Shown one piece after another: positions 40,825-51,900 of a stretch of DNA of 64,000 bases. Both the position numbers and the translations under genes were made by a program. The stretch comes from Diphasiastrum complanatum. Taxonomy: Eukaryota > Streptophyta > Lycopodiopsida > Lycopodiales > Lycopodiaceae. Location: the NCBI GenBank assembly GCA_029204225.1, contig CM055096.1, forward strand, positions 31,379,767-31,443,766, given 5' to 3'. The notes under the pieces were generated by a model. It saw nothing but the letters and a program-made list of their open reading frames with translations. It did not search any database and was not told the origin of the DNA. Position 1 is the first letter of the stretch, and every line of letters begins with the position of its first letter.

Positions 40825-41590
40825 GCTCCCTCTCAAAGTGGGCAGTTGGATTAACCCCAATCTTCTTTGTTGCTTCTCAAACAAAGCTTTACTGAGTGGC
40901 TTTGTAAATATATCAACTGTCATTTCCTCTGTGGGTATGAAGATTGCTGAAGTGTTATCCATTAACAAGACATAAGGTTTAGAAATAGATTCATCAAATC
41001 CTTCTAGCATCTGTTTGAACCAGATCAGCTCGTTTGCCATCTTGGCTACTGCTACATATTTCGCTTCACAGGAATATTGAGCTATTGTTGTTTGCTTCTT
41101 GCTAATCCAGAGTATGGATGCACCAAATACTAGAGTACAACCTCCTGAAATACTTTTGCTATCATCATTCATGGATGCCTAGCTTGCATCACATTAAGAT
41201 TCGATGTGAAATCCATCTTCCTTCACGATCTTGGCTCCGCCTGTATATAGCAAACGCTATATCAGGTCTGGTGTTGTCTGCTAGATGTAACAATGATCCA
41301 ATCAGCCTACGATAGGGTGTTTTGGCCATTCGTTCCTCTTCCTCAAGAGTCTGCGGACAATCTGCCTTGTTCAGTATTGTTCCAGGTATCATTGGAGTAT
41401 GCACACCTTTGCATTCAAGCATGTTGAAGTCTTCAATTATCTTTTGAGTGTACTTTTGTTGGTGAAGATACAACTTACCACCTTTAAAGTCTCTCACGAT
41501 CTGCAAGCCTAGATAGATTTAAGCTTCTCCTAGGTCAACAATCTCAAATATTTTAGAGATGTTTCTTTTGACATCTGAAACACAATCTCC
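40825..41590 (-). pseudogene. Copia RT C-terminus and RNase H, minus strand
   Basis: Read leftward: NISKIFEIVDLGEA, YLGLQIVRDFKGGKLYLHQQ, KYTQKIIEDFNMLECKGV, then RLIGSLLHLADNTRPDIAFA. RNase H follows with KSISGGCTLVFGASILWISK, where the usual A-E-Y block reads CEAKYVAVAKMANELIW, and then TVDIFTKPL, ending at the purine tract before the LTR. The RT N-terminal half is absent here. It may be the plus-strand piece at 43.6-46.3 kb, separated by an inversion. Confidence 0.85.
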
Positions 41591-42214
41591 TAAAAAAAAA
41601 AAAAAACTTCAATGTGCTCGGTTTGGAGGCTGCATATTTTTTTTTTCCATTTTATATAGCACGCTGGCGTGCTATCTTTAAATGTTGCCAATTTTTTTTT
41701 TTGTTCTTTTCCTTAGCACGTCAGCTTACTATGTTTGGAGGTTGAAAGAAAATATTCTGAAATAATGTTTTTATTCAAAATTTGATTCTCATATGTATCA
41801 AAATAGCTTTTCTATTTTATAAATTACTTGGCTAGCACATCGACATGCTAGTCAAATTAGCTCCAAAAAAAATTTATTTTTCAAAAAGTTTTTCAAAAAA
41901 ACTTCATTTTTTTTATATAAAATAATTTGCAAGCTAGCATGCTAGCTATTACAACTTCAACGACACTTTTTTGAAAAATAAAAGTACACCTATATTTATA
42001 GAGTAACAAAGTATTTTGTGATGGGCCTATTAAAAATTTGATAGATAGTCAAAGTTTTAAGTATGCATCAAACCACAATTTTTATTCTTCAAAAACCATG
42101 TAGTGGCATAAAAAGAATAGCACACCATGTGCTACCATTTTGTTGGAGCATGTCATGAAAGAAACTTGCAAAACTCGCAAAAAATTTACTCGCAGAATCA
42201 TAAGTTCTTAACAT
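41591..42214 (+). repeat. Unclassified repeat family (GTGCT...CGCAGAAT), copy B
   Basis: Starts at an A-tract then TGTGCTCGGTTTGGAGGCTGC and ends ATTTACTCGCAGAAT. It contains TAGCACGCTGGCGTGCTA-type palindromes, AGCTAGCATGCTAGCT near 41932, and the shared GTAACAAAGTATTTTGTGATGG-like block. It abuts Copia RT sequence (minus) on the left and a Copia gag fragment (plus) on the right. Confidence 0.65.
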
Positions 42215-42502
42215 GCATCACACTCACTCTGGCCGACTCTCAATATCCCTGTTACCACATGCAAAACCTCTAAGGATGCATTAGATTTGTTATCAAATAT
42301 CTATGAGACTCATGATGTAACCACTAGATTACATCTTAGAAGGAAGTTCTTTACTCTTAGCATGTCTGATTCTACTGCCATCACTTCTCACATCAACAAC
42401 TTCAAGTCTTTATTAGATCAGTTATCAATTGTAGGATGTTCTATTCAAGATGATGATGTCGTTATGACCTTGCTTTCTTCTCTTCCAAAGTCATATGAGC
42501 AC
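42215..42502 (+). pseudogene. Copia gag fragment interrupted by an LTR
   Basis: Plus strand encodes gag blocks: VTTCKTSKDALDLLSNIYE, TRLHLRRKFFTLSMSD and ITSHINNFKSLLDQLS, ending LLSSLPKSYEH exactly at the LTR start at 42503. The 5' end is lost at repeat copy B. The minus-strand gag piece ending at 39850 begins where this one stops, so they look like two halves of one gag split by an insertion. Confidence 0.75.
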
Positions 42503-43480
42503 TGTAGAACACCTTATCAGACAGATCTCGATTCTACTAACAAAGTGTGCAGTTTACTTGACAAAGGATGAGAAAAAAATGAATGCGAACTCGAAACATT
42601 TCTATTCGTGATCAACCTCGAAGGATTCGCGAAATTCACCTTGCAGCCAACTCGAAAGATTCGCGAAACAGTTTCTTGTAGAAGCTCGTGGCTTTCTTGT
42701 TGAAGCTCAAAAAACTTGCGAACAGAATCTTGTCACGAAATATTCTGTTTCTTGTTCAAACCTCAGATGTCGAGCAAACAATTCACGAAATCTTCTGGAT
42801 TTTCCTTCAAGCTCACTTGTCACAAATAGTTCGTGAAATATTCTGAATTTCTTCTTCAAACTCAAAGTTGTCATCTGTCGCGAACAATTTGCGAAAGACG
42901 AAAATGTCGCAAAGAGACAAGTGTCGCGAATAATTCACGAAACACGAAGCTGTAAAGAAGAGATGGACTGTCGCGAATAATTTGCGAACAAAAATTATTC
43001 GACACCCTGGAAACAAAGTGTCTATTTGAATATCAATTGTCGTAAATGGTTAGGTATCTATTGTTACAGAATTAACAGGCCAAAAGATCTGTAAATAAAA
43101 GGCCAAAAGGCCTGTCTTATAGCAATATAAATACATGTGCACTACTCGTTGTAACTAAGTCTCAGACACTCAAATTGAAGAGATTCTCAGATTCACTCAA
43201 TCAGAGACACAAAAGCGATATAAGACAGCAAGAGATGTATACTGATTCAGATTCAGAATTATAAATTTATTTTTAATCAATAGTTTCTGTTTGTCTAAAA
43301 TTGTCTTATGTTGTCTCTTAATTTCGCATATTATTTTTGCACGCATATTCAATCAGAACAAATATTGTTCTATTAGTAAATAGATCAGATACAGATCCGA
43401 TTGAAGACACTGATATTAGTTTGATTTATTCAAACTTTCATCATGTTCTCTATGGAAGAATAATTACTATTTTTCCTATA
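42503..43480 (+). repeat. 5' LTR with TTCGCGAA-motif array, plus orientation
   Basis: 978 bp, starts TGTAGAACACC, ends TTTTTCCTATA (CA changed to TA). It is followed after one base by a PBS and a plus-strand Copia remnant. It is the inverted partner of 39851-40824. A TATA box (ATATAAATACATG) lies near 43125. Confidence 0.9.
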
Positions 43481-43481
43481 G

Positions 43482-43494
43482 TGGTATCAAAGCT
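43482..43494 (+). other. Primer-binding site (initiator tRNA-Met type)
   Basis: TGGTATCAAAGCT one base after the LTR end, matching the plant Copia PBS pattern. Confidence 0.88.
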
Positions 43495-43627
43495 TACAGG
43501 TTCAAATCTGATACAGTGATATCAGAACGAATCAGAGTCGATATAGTGGTATCTTCGCACCCCTCTCAGCATTCTTCATACATCCATCAACAAGCTGCTA
43601 TCTGGAGTGATTCAGAAAATTAGAAGA

Positions 43628-46286
43628 TGTCGTTGATCAGCAATATTCAGGCTAAGATCACTACGATCTTGGATCTAGAAGGTTCAAACAACTTGATCTG
43701 GAAATTAAAGACTTCACTCATATTGAAGGGCAAAGGTCTCTGACAATGGGTAGAACCAATAGAGGAGAAGTCAGTAGCTACTCTGGGCAAAGAACTTTGA
43801 GAATGGAGTTTAAAAAATGACAAAGCTATAGCAATTGTTGCGTCTTCAGTACATGACAATATAATGCTAGATCTTACATCAATTTCAAACACAAAAGATT
43901 TATGGGAAGAATTGCAAACCAAGAATGAGACTCGATCTCGTAATCAAATCATGTTCTTGGAAGATTAATTAACTTACCTACAGAGGGATGACTTGATCAC
44001 ATTCGTACGAAAGATAAAAGACTTGTTTATTTCTTTGTAGAATTCTGGCGTAGAAAATGCAATTTCAAAGGAAAAAAAGCTTAGTTATTTTCTTCGAGCC
44101 CTACCCAGGTCATTCCACACAACTCGAATCTTATTGGCGAAAGATGCGACAATGACACTTCAAAAGGCAATAGACGGAGTTAGGAAGTAGAAGCTCGTGA
44201 ACGCTATGATGACAATGGTGTTCTGGAAATGCTCTATTTACTCAGAAGAATAAATCTTCTAAGAAGTCTAAGTTTAAGAGGGAGTCATCTAAAAAGAATG
44301 AGTCTAAGAGAAATGATCAACAATCTAGAAAACAACAGAAAAATTCTGGTTATAAGAAGATCTGCAACAGATGCAAAAGATCAGGTCACACAGAAGAAAA
44401 GTGTTGGCTAAATCCAAAGATTGAATGCATTCATTGTCATAAATGGGGTCATGTAGTAGTAGATTGTTATCAGAATCCCAGAAACAAAAAGGAACAGAAT
44501 CGAAGCAGACCTTCAGATTCAAACTATGTCGAAGACAAAGCAGAATGTTCCAGAGCAGCAGAAGACAGGGCAACAAGGAACTTAGTAGTCTATGTTAGTG
44601 CTGATCTATGTTGTTCAACAAATTCAATTTGAGAAGTAGTACTTGATTCGGGAGCCACCTCACATTTTGTTTCCTCGAAACAAATATTGTCTGAGTACAA
44701 GAAGACGAAATATTCAAGATTCATTATACTTGGAGATGGTTCTAAGCACGTGGTTGATGGAACTGGTGTATTATGGCTAGACACAAATTAGGGTGACAAG
44801 AAACTGGAGGAAGTTCTCTATGTCCCTACTCTTGACAAAGATCTTCTATCCGTAGCTAAGATAGTCGATACAGGCATGTCAGTAACCTTCACAAAGAGCT
44901 CTTGTAAACTATTCGAGGAAGATTCTGATAGCTTGGTTGCTAAATGCAATAGAGAAGAAAATTTATATCACCTGAACGTTCGAACAAAAATTGAACAAAC
45001 CAATCTAACTCAGGAATCAGTAGATAGATTGTGGCACAAGTGGCGAAGGCACCAAAACAGTTGTGGGCAGAAGCAATGGCTACATCAAATTATCTTTAGA
45101 ATCGTCTCCTGAAATCTCGTATACTAGATAAAATTTCTCATGAGATATGGTGGAAGTCGAAGCCAAATCTAGCACATGTTCAGACATTTGGATGAGCAGT
45201 GTATATGCACATACCAGATAAGCTGAGAAAGAAACTCGATGAAAAGACAGAACAAGGTTTTCCGGTAGGATTTGAGTTACATTCGTCATATTTTCGTGTC
45301 TATGTACCCGAAACTGGCAAGATAGAAGTTGTTCGAGATGTTAAATTTGATGAGTCGAAATACATAGCAGATAGTGATCTAGTCGGCTATGAGATCCTCA
45401 AAAACTATTATGAGCTACCAACGACGACAGAAGTAAAACAAGCAGAAGATGAAAGAGAATTACTAGATTCAAAGGGAGGTCAAGATCAAGTACTTGACAG
45501 CCTCGAATCACCAACTCGAATTCCAGCTAAAAAGGTCAAAACTTGCTGAATCAAACTCGAAACCACCTGTGAAAAGATCTGACAGACAATGTAAATCACC
45601 AGAAAGGTATGGTTAGGATGTTTTTAATAGAGCCATCAAATTTTGTGGTTTCTTTAATGAACCTCAAACATTCGAGGAAGTTGTTGATGGACCAGATAAA
45701 GATTGCTGGATTCAAGCAATGGAGGACAAAATGTCATCCATGTATAAGAACAATGTATGGACACTTACACCTATACTTGATGGCAGAAAATCAGTCAAGT
45801 GCAAGTAGATCTATAAGATCAAAACAGGTCCTGATGGAGAAAACATCAAATACAAAGCAAGGTTAGTTGCTAAAGGATTTTCACAGAAGTATGGGATCGA
45901 CTACACTGATAATTTCTCACCGGTAGTCAAACATACATCAATTCACTTGTTATTCGCGTTGCAGTGGCTCATGATGTGAAAATCCATATTGTGGATGAGA
46001 AGACTGATTTCTTGCACACAAAATTGGAAGAAGACATATTCATGGACCAACCACTTGGTTTTGTAAACCAAGAATGTCCAAAATATGGATGTCATATGAA
46101 TAAAAGCATTTTTGGTCTGAAACAGGAAGCCATACAATGGTATAGAAAGAAGGACAAAGCACTACGTCCCTTAGGCTTCAAACCTCTATTTGGTGAGTCA
46201 AATGTCTATATCAAGCATGTCCAAAATGAAATAATCATTCTAGTTGTCTATGTTGATGACACACTTATCTTCTCAAGAAGAGATAA
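43628..46286 (+). pseudogene. Copia gag-to-RT remnant, plus strand
   Basis: Gag starts MSLISNIQAKITTILDLEGS and NNLIWKLKTSLI. Two adjacent knuckles read CNRCKRSGHTEEKC and CIHCHKWGHVVVDC, an unusual double CCHC. Protease VVLDSGATSHFVSSK keeps DSGA; VLYVPTLDKDLLSVAKIV follows. The integrase core is deleted (45030-45060) and only its tail, with YMHIPDKLRKKLDEKTEQGF, remains. RT runs DCWIQAMEDKMSSM, RLVAKGFSQKYGIDYTDNF, MNKSIFGLKQEA, to VVYVDDTLIFSRRDK where repeat copy C cuts in. Numerous stops. Confidence 0.9.
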
Positions 46287-46510
46287 GTGTGTGCTGGGTT
46301 TGAAGGCTGCAAAAAAAATTAATTTGAAATTTTTTCACTTTGTGACATTTTTAACTATGTACCAAACCACATTCTTAATAATAAACATTGAAGTAGTAGC
46401 ATAAAAAAGGTAGCACAACGTGTGCTATCTTTTTGTTGAATCATGGCAGGAAAAAAACTCACAAAACTCGCAGATGATTTACTCGCAAAATGCCAAGGTC
46501 CAAAATGCTC
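46287..46510 (+). repeat. Unclassified repeat family (GTGCT...CGCAGAAT), copy C
   Basis: Shortened copy: TGTGCTGGGTTTGAAGGCTGC start, GGTAGCACAACGTGTGCTATC, TTTTTGTTGAATCATGGCAGG, and end TTACTCGCAAAAT. It abuts Copia RT (plus) on the left at the same RT position where copy B abuts RT (minus). Confidence 0.65.
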
Positions 46511-46649
46511 AGACCAATGCATGGTACAATACTAATAATGTGGGAGTGAAGGTTTTAAGCTCTTGGATAAAGAGTATGATGTCTGTAACTTGGAGATGGG
46601 GTAGAATTCATGAATAAAATTCCTCGTTATGCAAGTATTCAGAGGTTAA

Positions 46650-47110
46650 TGTGAAAGATTCAACTAGTTTCATCACATTTTGCAATATTTTCATATTTGG
46701 CATATTGAGGCCAAAACTTGTTTTAGACTTAAAGGTTGACTTTTCAAAGTTCATTAGTCTAAATTTCATTTAAATAAACACTTTTTGAAAGTGTGGGAAA
46801 AATAGAATGCGAGTTTGAGTAGATTCAATTTGAATAAGTTGGGTACATTGAATCTAGACCCAAAATTGGTAGGGTTAGCATTTTGGTGGAAAAGGCAAGT
46901 GGCCAAATAGGGTTTGGACCTGCTATAAAAGGATGTAACTCGTGGAGAGAGTCATCTTCTCTCTTCTCTATCTCATTTCATGCTTATACATGGTTCTCTT
47001 GGATTATACTATCCATTGGTGCACTATTTTGGTGATTGCTTGCAATTCTATGTGTAGAATGATCTATATTTGTTATTTTTGGATCCACACGTGTGAAATA
47101 CAGTAGCTTG
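46650..47110 (+). repeat. Outer element 5' LTR, left part (461 bp)
   Basis: Interrupted by the inner element after CAGTAGCTTG. TATAAAA at 46924-46930 is the likely promoter box. CACACGTGTG at 47086-47095 is a G-box palindrome. The LTR resumes at 53547. Confidence 0.96.
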
Positions 47111-47765
47111 TGTGAAAATTGTCAACATTTCCTAGCTAGTTTGAGGCCTAAATTGGCTAAAATTGTAAATAGTTTTGGTTCTGGAGTTTCACACGTGTGA
47201 ACCAGGCCACAATGTTTTTATTTACTGTATTTTTTCAGTATGATGAAGTGTCAAACTTCATACCCTTCAAAATGAGACCATTTTGATGTATTTTGGTCAT
47301 ATAAGCCATTTTTAGCTATTTTTCCTATATAGGGAATATCTAGGGTCAAGTACCTTCTAGAGAGAGGAGAGAGAGTCATCTTCCTCATCCATAAATAGTA
47401 GGGAAATCGTGGAGAACAGGTTGGAGAAACCTTTTGTATGCTTCATTGAGATCAATAGATCATTGTCATTGTTTCTTCCTCCATTGAGAGCATTGTTGTG
47501 TGTATTGTCTTCAAGCTATTGTGTATGATCTTAGGTGCTTTCCAAAAGTGGTAGGCTGATGTATTATGGACTGTATAATGCTATTTTGGGCCGCACTTGA
47601 TGTTTATGGAAGTTTCCATTTGTGATAAATGCTTTTTGATCAAGTTCTTTGCATTCTAGGTAGCATAGAATGTGTTGCCAATTCCTAGCTTATGTAGTTT
47701 GGAGTGCAAGCATTCAAGCCAATGATCTTGGAGTTTAGATCCACTTAGGATCTGTATTTTTCACA
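47111..47765 (+). repeat. Inner element 5' LTR
   Basis: TGTGAAAA...TTTTCACA, 8-bp terminal inverted repeat. TATATAG at 47326-47332 is a plausible TATA box. A 14-bp perfect palindrome TTCACACGTGTGAA at 47188-47201 contains a G-box core and may bind bZIP or bHLH factors. Confidence 0.97.
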
Positions 47766-47777
47766 TGGTATCAGAGC
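47766..47777 (+). other. Inner element primer-binding site
   Basis: TGGTATCAGAGC immediately after the LTR, complementary to the 3' end of initiator tRNA-Met. Confidence 0.95.
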
Positions 47778-48937
47778 TGGTTGGCTTCTATTTACAGTAA
47801 GTATTCCATTTTTGGTGATATTTGGATGTTTGATCAAGTTCTAGCATGATTTTGCATTGCTTTGTTGATCAAATCTTACTAACCTTTGTTTTGTGAGTTG
47901 AACTTGTGGATCAAAAGCATATTTCAGGTCTATTGAAGATCAGAGGCTGAAAAGAAACTATTTTGGATCAGATCATAACACCTAATCATTTGTGATTGTG
48001 AGGCTTGTGCATATTCAATACTAACAATGTTCTTTTCAATCCTATTGTTGACAATCTCCATTCTTGGATGAACACTCTCCTTAAGTGGATGAAACTTCTC
48101 CTTAAGTGGATGACAAATGCTCTTTTGAGTGAGTTGTAATTCTCCTAAAGGCTGAGCAAAGCTCCCATTTGGATGAAAGATCCCCTTTTTTGGGTGAACA
48201 TATTGTAAGCTCCATTGTGAAGAGCATATTGTAAAGATTGTCATCAATTTTGGCATAAATTTTGGTGTACTTTGTTGAGCATGTAAGTAACTCTCCTTAT
48301 GTAATTTGATTGGAGCATTTGCTGGAAGGTGTTAACCATTATGCAAGTGTGTTTTCAGGTTCTTAACAGGTTGAGGAACATTCTCATGTGAAGTGATCTT
48401 AGATCTACATCTAAACACCAAGATTTGACAAGATAGTGAAGCTAGTCTTGTGATTCACTAAGTGTGCTCATTCATTCACCTCTAAATCTTGTATTTATCA
48501 CTTGCTGGAGTTTATAAACTTTTAGAAGTGTGGTTTACATGTGGTTTTACAGGTTGAATCAATATCTTAGTGTGTTGATCATATGTTGATCAAGTTTGTT
48601 CATTACTAGGTAATCTTGGCATCCTAGTTTTGGGTATTTTCTAAGAATGCAAGTAACTCTTCACACCATAACTTGATTTGGTCACTTGCTGGAAAGTTTG
48701 AGAGCTTAAGCAAGAGTGTGTTCAGGTTGGTTTGATTTTGTAATCCATTCTTAGTGTGTGCAAAGTGTTGCATGTGTTTCAATCTTCCTTTCTATGCTTG
48801 GAAACCATCTAGGTTCAAGATAGAAGTGTTTTAGGGTCCTAAATCTTCATAGATCTCTTTATCTATCATTTGTTGAGAGAAAAGTGAGTGCTAAGTGCTT
48901 TAGGACAAAACCTAAAAGTTGAAGAAACATTAGAATC
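47778..48937 (+). other. Inner element leader with a triplicated segment of about 183 bp
   Basis: 1.16-kb untranslated leader between PBS and gag ATG. Three diverged units, marked by TTGCTGGA at about 48321, 48504 and 48688 (spacing 183 and 184 bp), each include a later CAGGTT. ACTCTCCTTAAGTGGATGA-like repeats lie near 48066-48110. It probably holds packaging or dimerisation signals; this is inference. Confidence 0.6.
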
Positions 48938-51900
48938 ATGGCTTCCAATGGTGGGATCATGCTAGAGTCTAGTGAAAGGTTGAGTTCATCAAACTACTCT
49001 ACTTGGAAAGTGAGGATGGAGTCCTTACTTGAGTTGAATGAACTCATGGACATAGTTGCAGAAATTGAAGAGAGACCTCTCACACTTCAAGAGCAACAAA
49101 GGTTTGATAAGAAGGCCAAAAGGGCTCTTCATATCATTAAAATGAATGTTACAAATGAACTTCTCAAGGAAGTTGGAAAGTGTCAAAGTGCAAGTGAGGC
49201 ATGGAATGCCTTAAAGAAGCTCTTTGAATCAAAGTCCACATCTAGGGTATTGACCCTAAGGAGACAAATATTTTCTAGTAGGCAAAGAGAGGGTGAAAGT
49301 GCTCATGCATTTATCTTGAGAGTTAAGTCCCTAAGTGATGATTTAGCATGCATTGATGAGAACATAAAAGATGGTGAAATAGTCCAAGTTATGTTGAATG
49401 GTTTGCTAAATGAACATGCTAACCTTGTGCAAAGTTTTGCCATTCAAAGAGTCTTGCCAAGTGTGGTTGACTTGCAAGAAATCTTATTGGCTGAAGAACA
49501 TAGGTTGCAATCAAAGCTTGATGGTGCATCCTTGCAAGGTGGAGGTGAAGAGGCTTTCTTCACAAAAGGCAAATTCAAGGGCAAAGGTAAAGGCAAAGGG
49601 AAATGGTCCAAAGGTGGTAACTTTGATCATGATGATCACTCTTCCTCTTCCTCTTCTACTAAGAACAATAAGTCAAAGTTCAAGTGCTTTTATTGTGGGA
49701 TAAAAGGTCATTTTGCAAATGAATGTTATAAGAAGAAAAGAGAGCAAGGAGAGAGGCAAGGAAATCTTACAATAGATGAGGAAGAACATAACACATGTGA
49801 ATCACTTGTTATGACTTCAAGTTTGTTAGCCAACATAGATGATAATGATCCTTGGTGGATTGATAGTGGAGCCTCATCTCACATGACAAGACATAAGGAA
49901 TACTTTACATCCTTATTGTCTTATGAGGGAGAAGGTAACATCATCTACACTGCAAATGATGGTCAATGTGACATCAAAGGCATAGGCACTATTCCTATTT
50001 CCCTTTCAACAAATAGGAAAGCAAATCTTGAAAATGTTTTGTACATTCCTTCAATCACTAAGAATTTGCTTAGTGTAAGTCAAATGATTGACAAAGGACT
50101 TGATGTGGAGTTCATTGGAGATGCATGTTTGATAAGTAAATGTGGATCCTTGATTGCTCAAGGTAGGAGGCATGGTAAACTTTTCAAGCTTGATGCATGT
50201 GTGATCTCTAATCATGAAGGATGTATGGCTAGGGAGCAATTGACAAACCAAGAAGTTTGGCACAAGAGGTTGGGCCATCCCAACTTCAAATCTTTGGAGG
50301 TAATGGCAAAGAAAGAGCTTGTTCTTGGTCTCCCTAAAAGTCTTGTTGCAAACAATAGTGTTTGTGAACATTGTGCCTTGTCCAAATCTCATAGACTTGC
50401 TTATTCTAGATCTACTTCTAGATCTAAAGAAGCTTTTCAACTTGTGCATTCTGATATTCATTCTTCTAGTACAACTAGCAATGGTGGGGCAAAGATGTAT
50501 GCAACTTTCATTGATGACTTTAGTAGGTATACTTGGATCTATCTTCTTAAAAGTAAGGATGAAGTGTTTGCTGCATTTGTCAAGTTCAAGAATGAAATGG
50601 AAAACCAATTCAATACAAAGATCAAATGCTTAAGATCTGATAATGGAGGGGAATACACCTCAAATAGGTTCAAAGACTTTTGTATAGCACATGGGATTAA
50701 GAGGGAGATGTCTAGTCCTAGGACTCCACAACAGAATGGAGTGGCCGAGAGGAAGAATAGAACCCTTTGTGAATGTGCCAAGGCAATGAGACTACATGCT
50801 AATCTTGCTAAGTCTTTTTGGGGGGAAGCTTTAGCATGTGCTAACTATCTATGTAATAGATGGACAAGTGCTTCCTTGGATGGTAAAACTCCTCATGAGG
50901 TTCTTTATGGTAGAAGGCTGAGTGTCAAGCATTGTAGGATCTTTGGATGTACATGTTTTGTCAATATCACACTTGATGATAGAACTAAAGAAGATCCTTC
51001 ATCAAAGAAGGGTGTGTTTGTTGGCTATAGTGAAGTAAGCAAGGCTTACAAAGTGTACATTCCTTCTACAAAGAAAGTTGTCATAAGTAGGGATGTCATC
51101 TTTCATGAAGAGAATGTTTCCAATGTTGTTGATGTTGATGTTGATGTGCCTACTAATCATCATGATGTGCAAGATGTCTTGGATGAAGATGGAGATGCCA
51201 CTCCAAAGCAAACTTCAAGGAAGACTCAAAGGCAAAGGGCTAAGCCATCAAGGCTAACCTATGATGAAAAAGGAAAGCAAGTGGTGGACAACTCTAACCT
51301 TGCTTTTCTTACCTCTTTTGATGAACCAACTTGTGTAGGTGAAGCAATTCAAAAGAAGGAATGGATCCAAGCCATGGATCATGAGCATCAAGCACTCATC
51401 AAAAGCAACACATGGAGGTTGGTAAAGCTTCCAAAGGACAAGAAGGCAATTGGTTGTAACTGGATCTTCAAGATCAAGACAAATCAAGATGGATCAATCA
51501 ACAAGTACAAGGCAAGGTTGGTGGCAAAGGGGTATGCTCAAGAATATGGTATTGACTATGATGAGACCTTTGCACCCGTGGCAAAGATGGTAACTATTCG
51601 AATCCTAATCTCTCTTGCAACTCTTTATGATTGGGATATGTGGCAAATGGATGTTACTAATGCCTTCTTGAATGGTGATCTTGAAGAAGATATTTACATG
51701 GAGCAACCCGAGGGCTATGTTTCACATGATGAGCCTAATCATGTGTGCTATCTCCAAAAGAGTTTGTATGGGCTAAAGCAAGCACCAAGGAGTTGGTATG
51801 CTAAGCTCAATTCCTTCTTACTTTCTCAAAACTTTGTTATGAGTGAGTATGATCATTCTCTCTACTTTAGATTGAATGAAAATGATATCACTTTACTTTT

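Noticed and set aside
49410-51487. Alternative-frame open readings inside the Copia polyprotein (for example 50051-50608 minus, 185 codons)
   Set aside because: Shadow frames of a strongly coding region; none resembles a known protein such as an env-like product.
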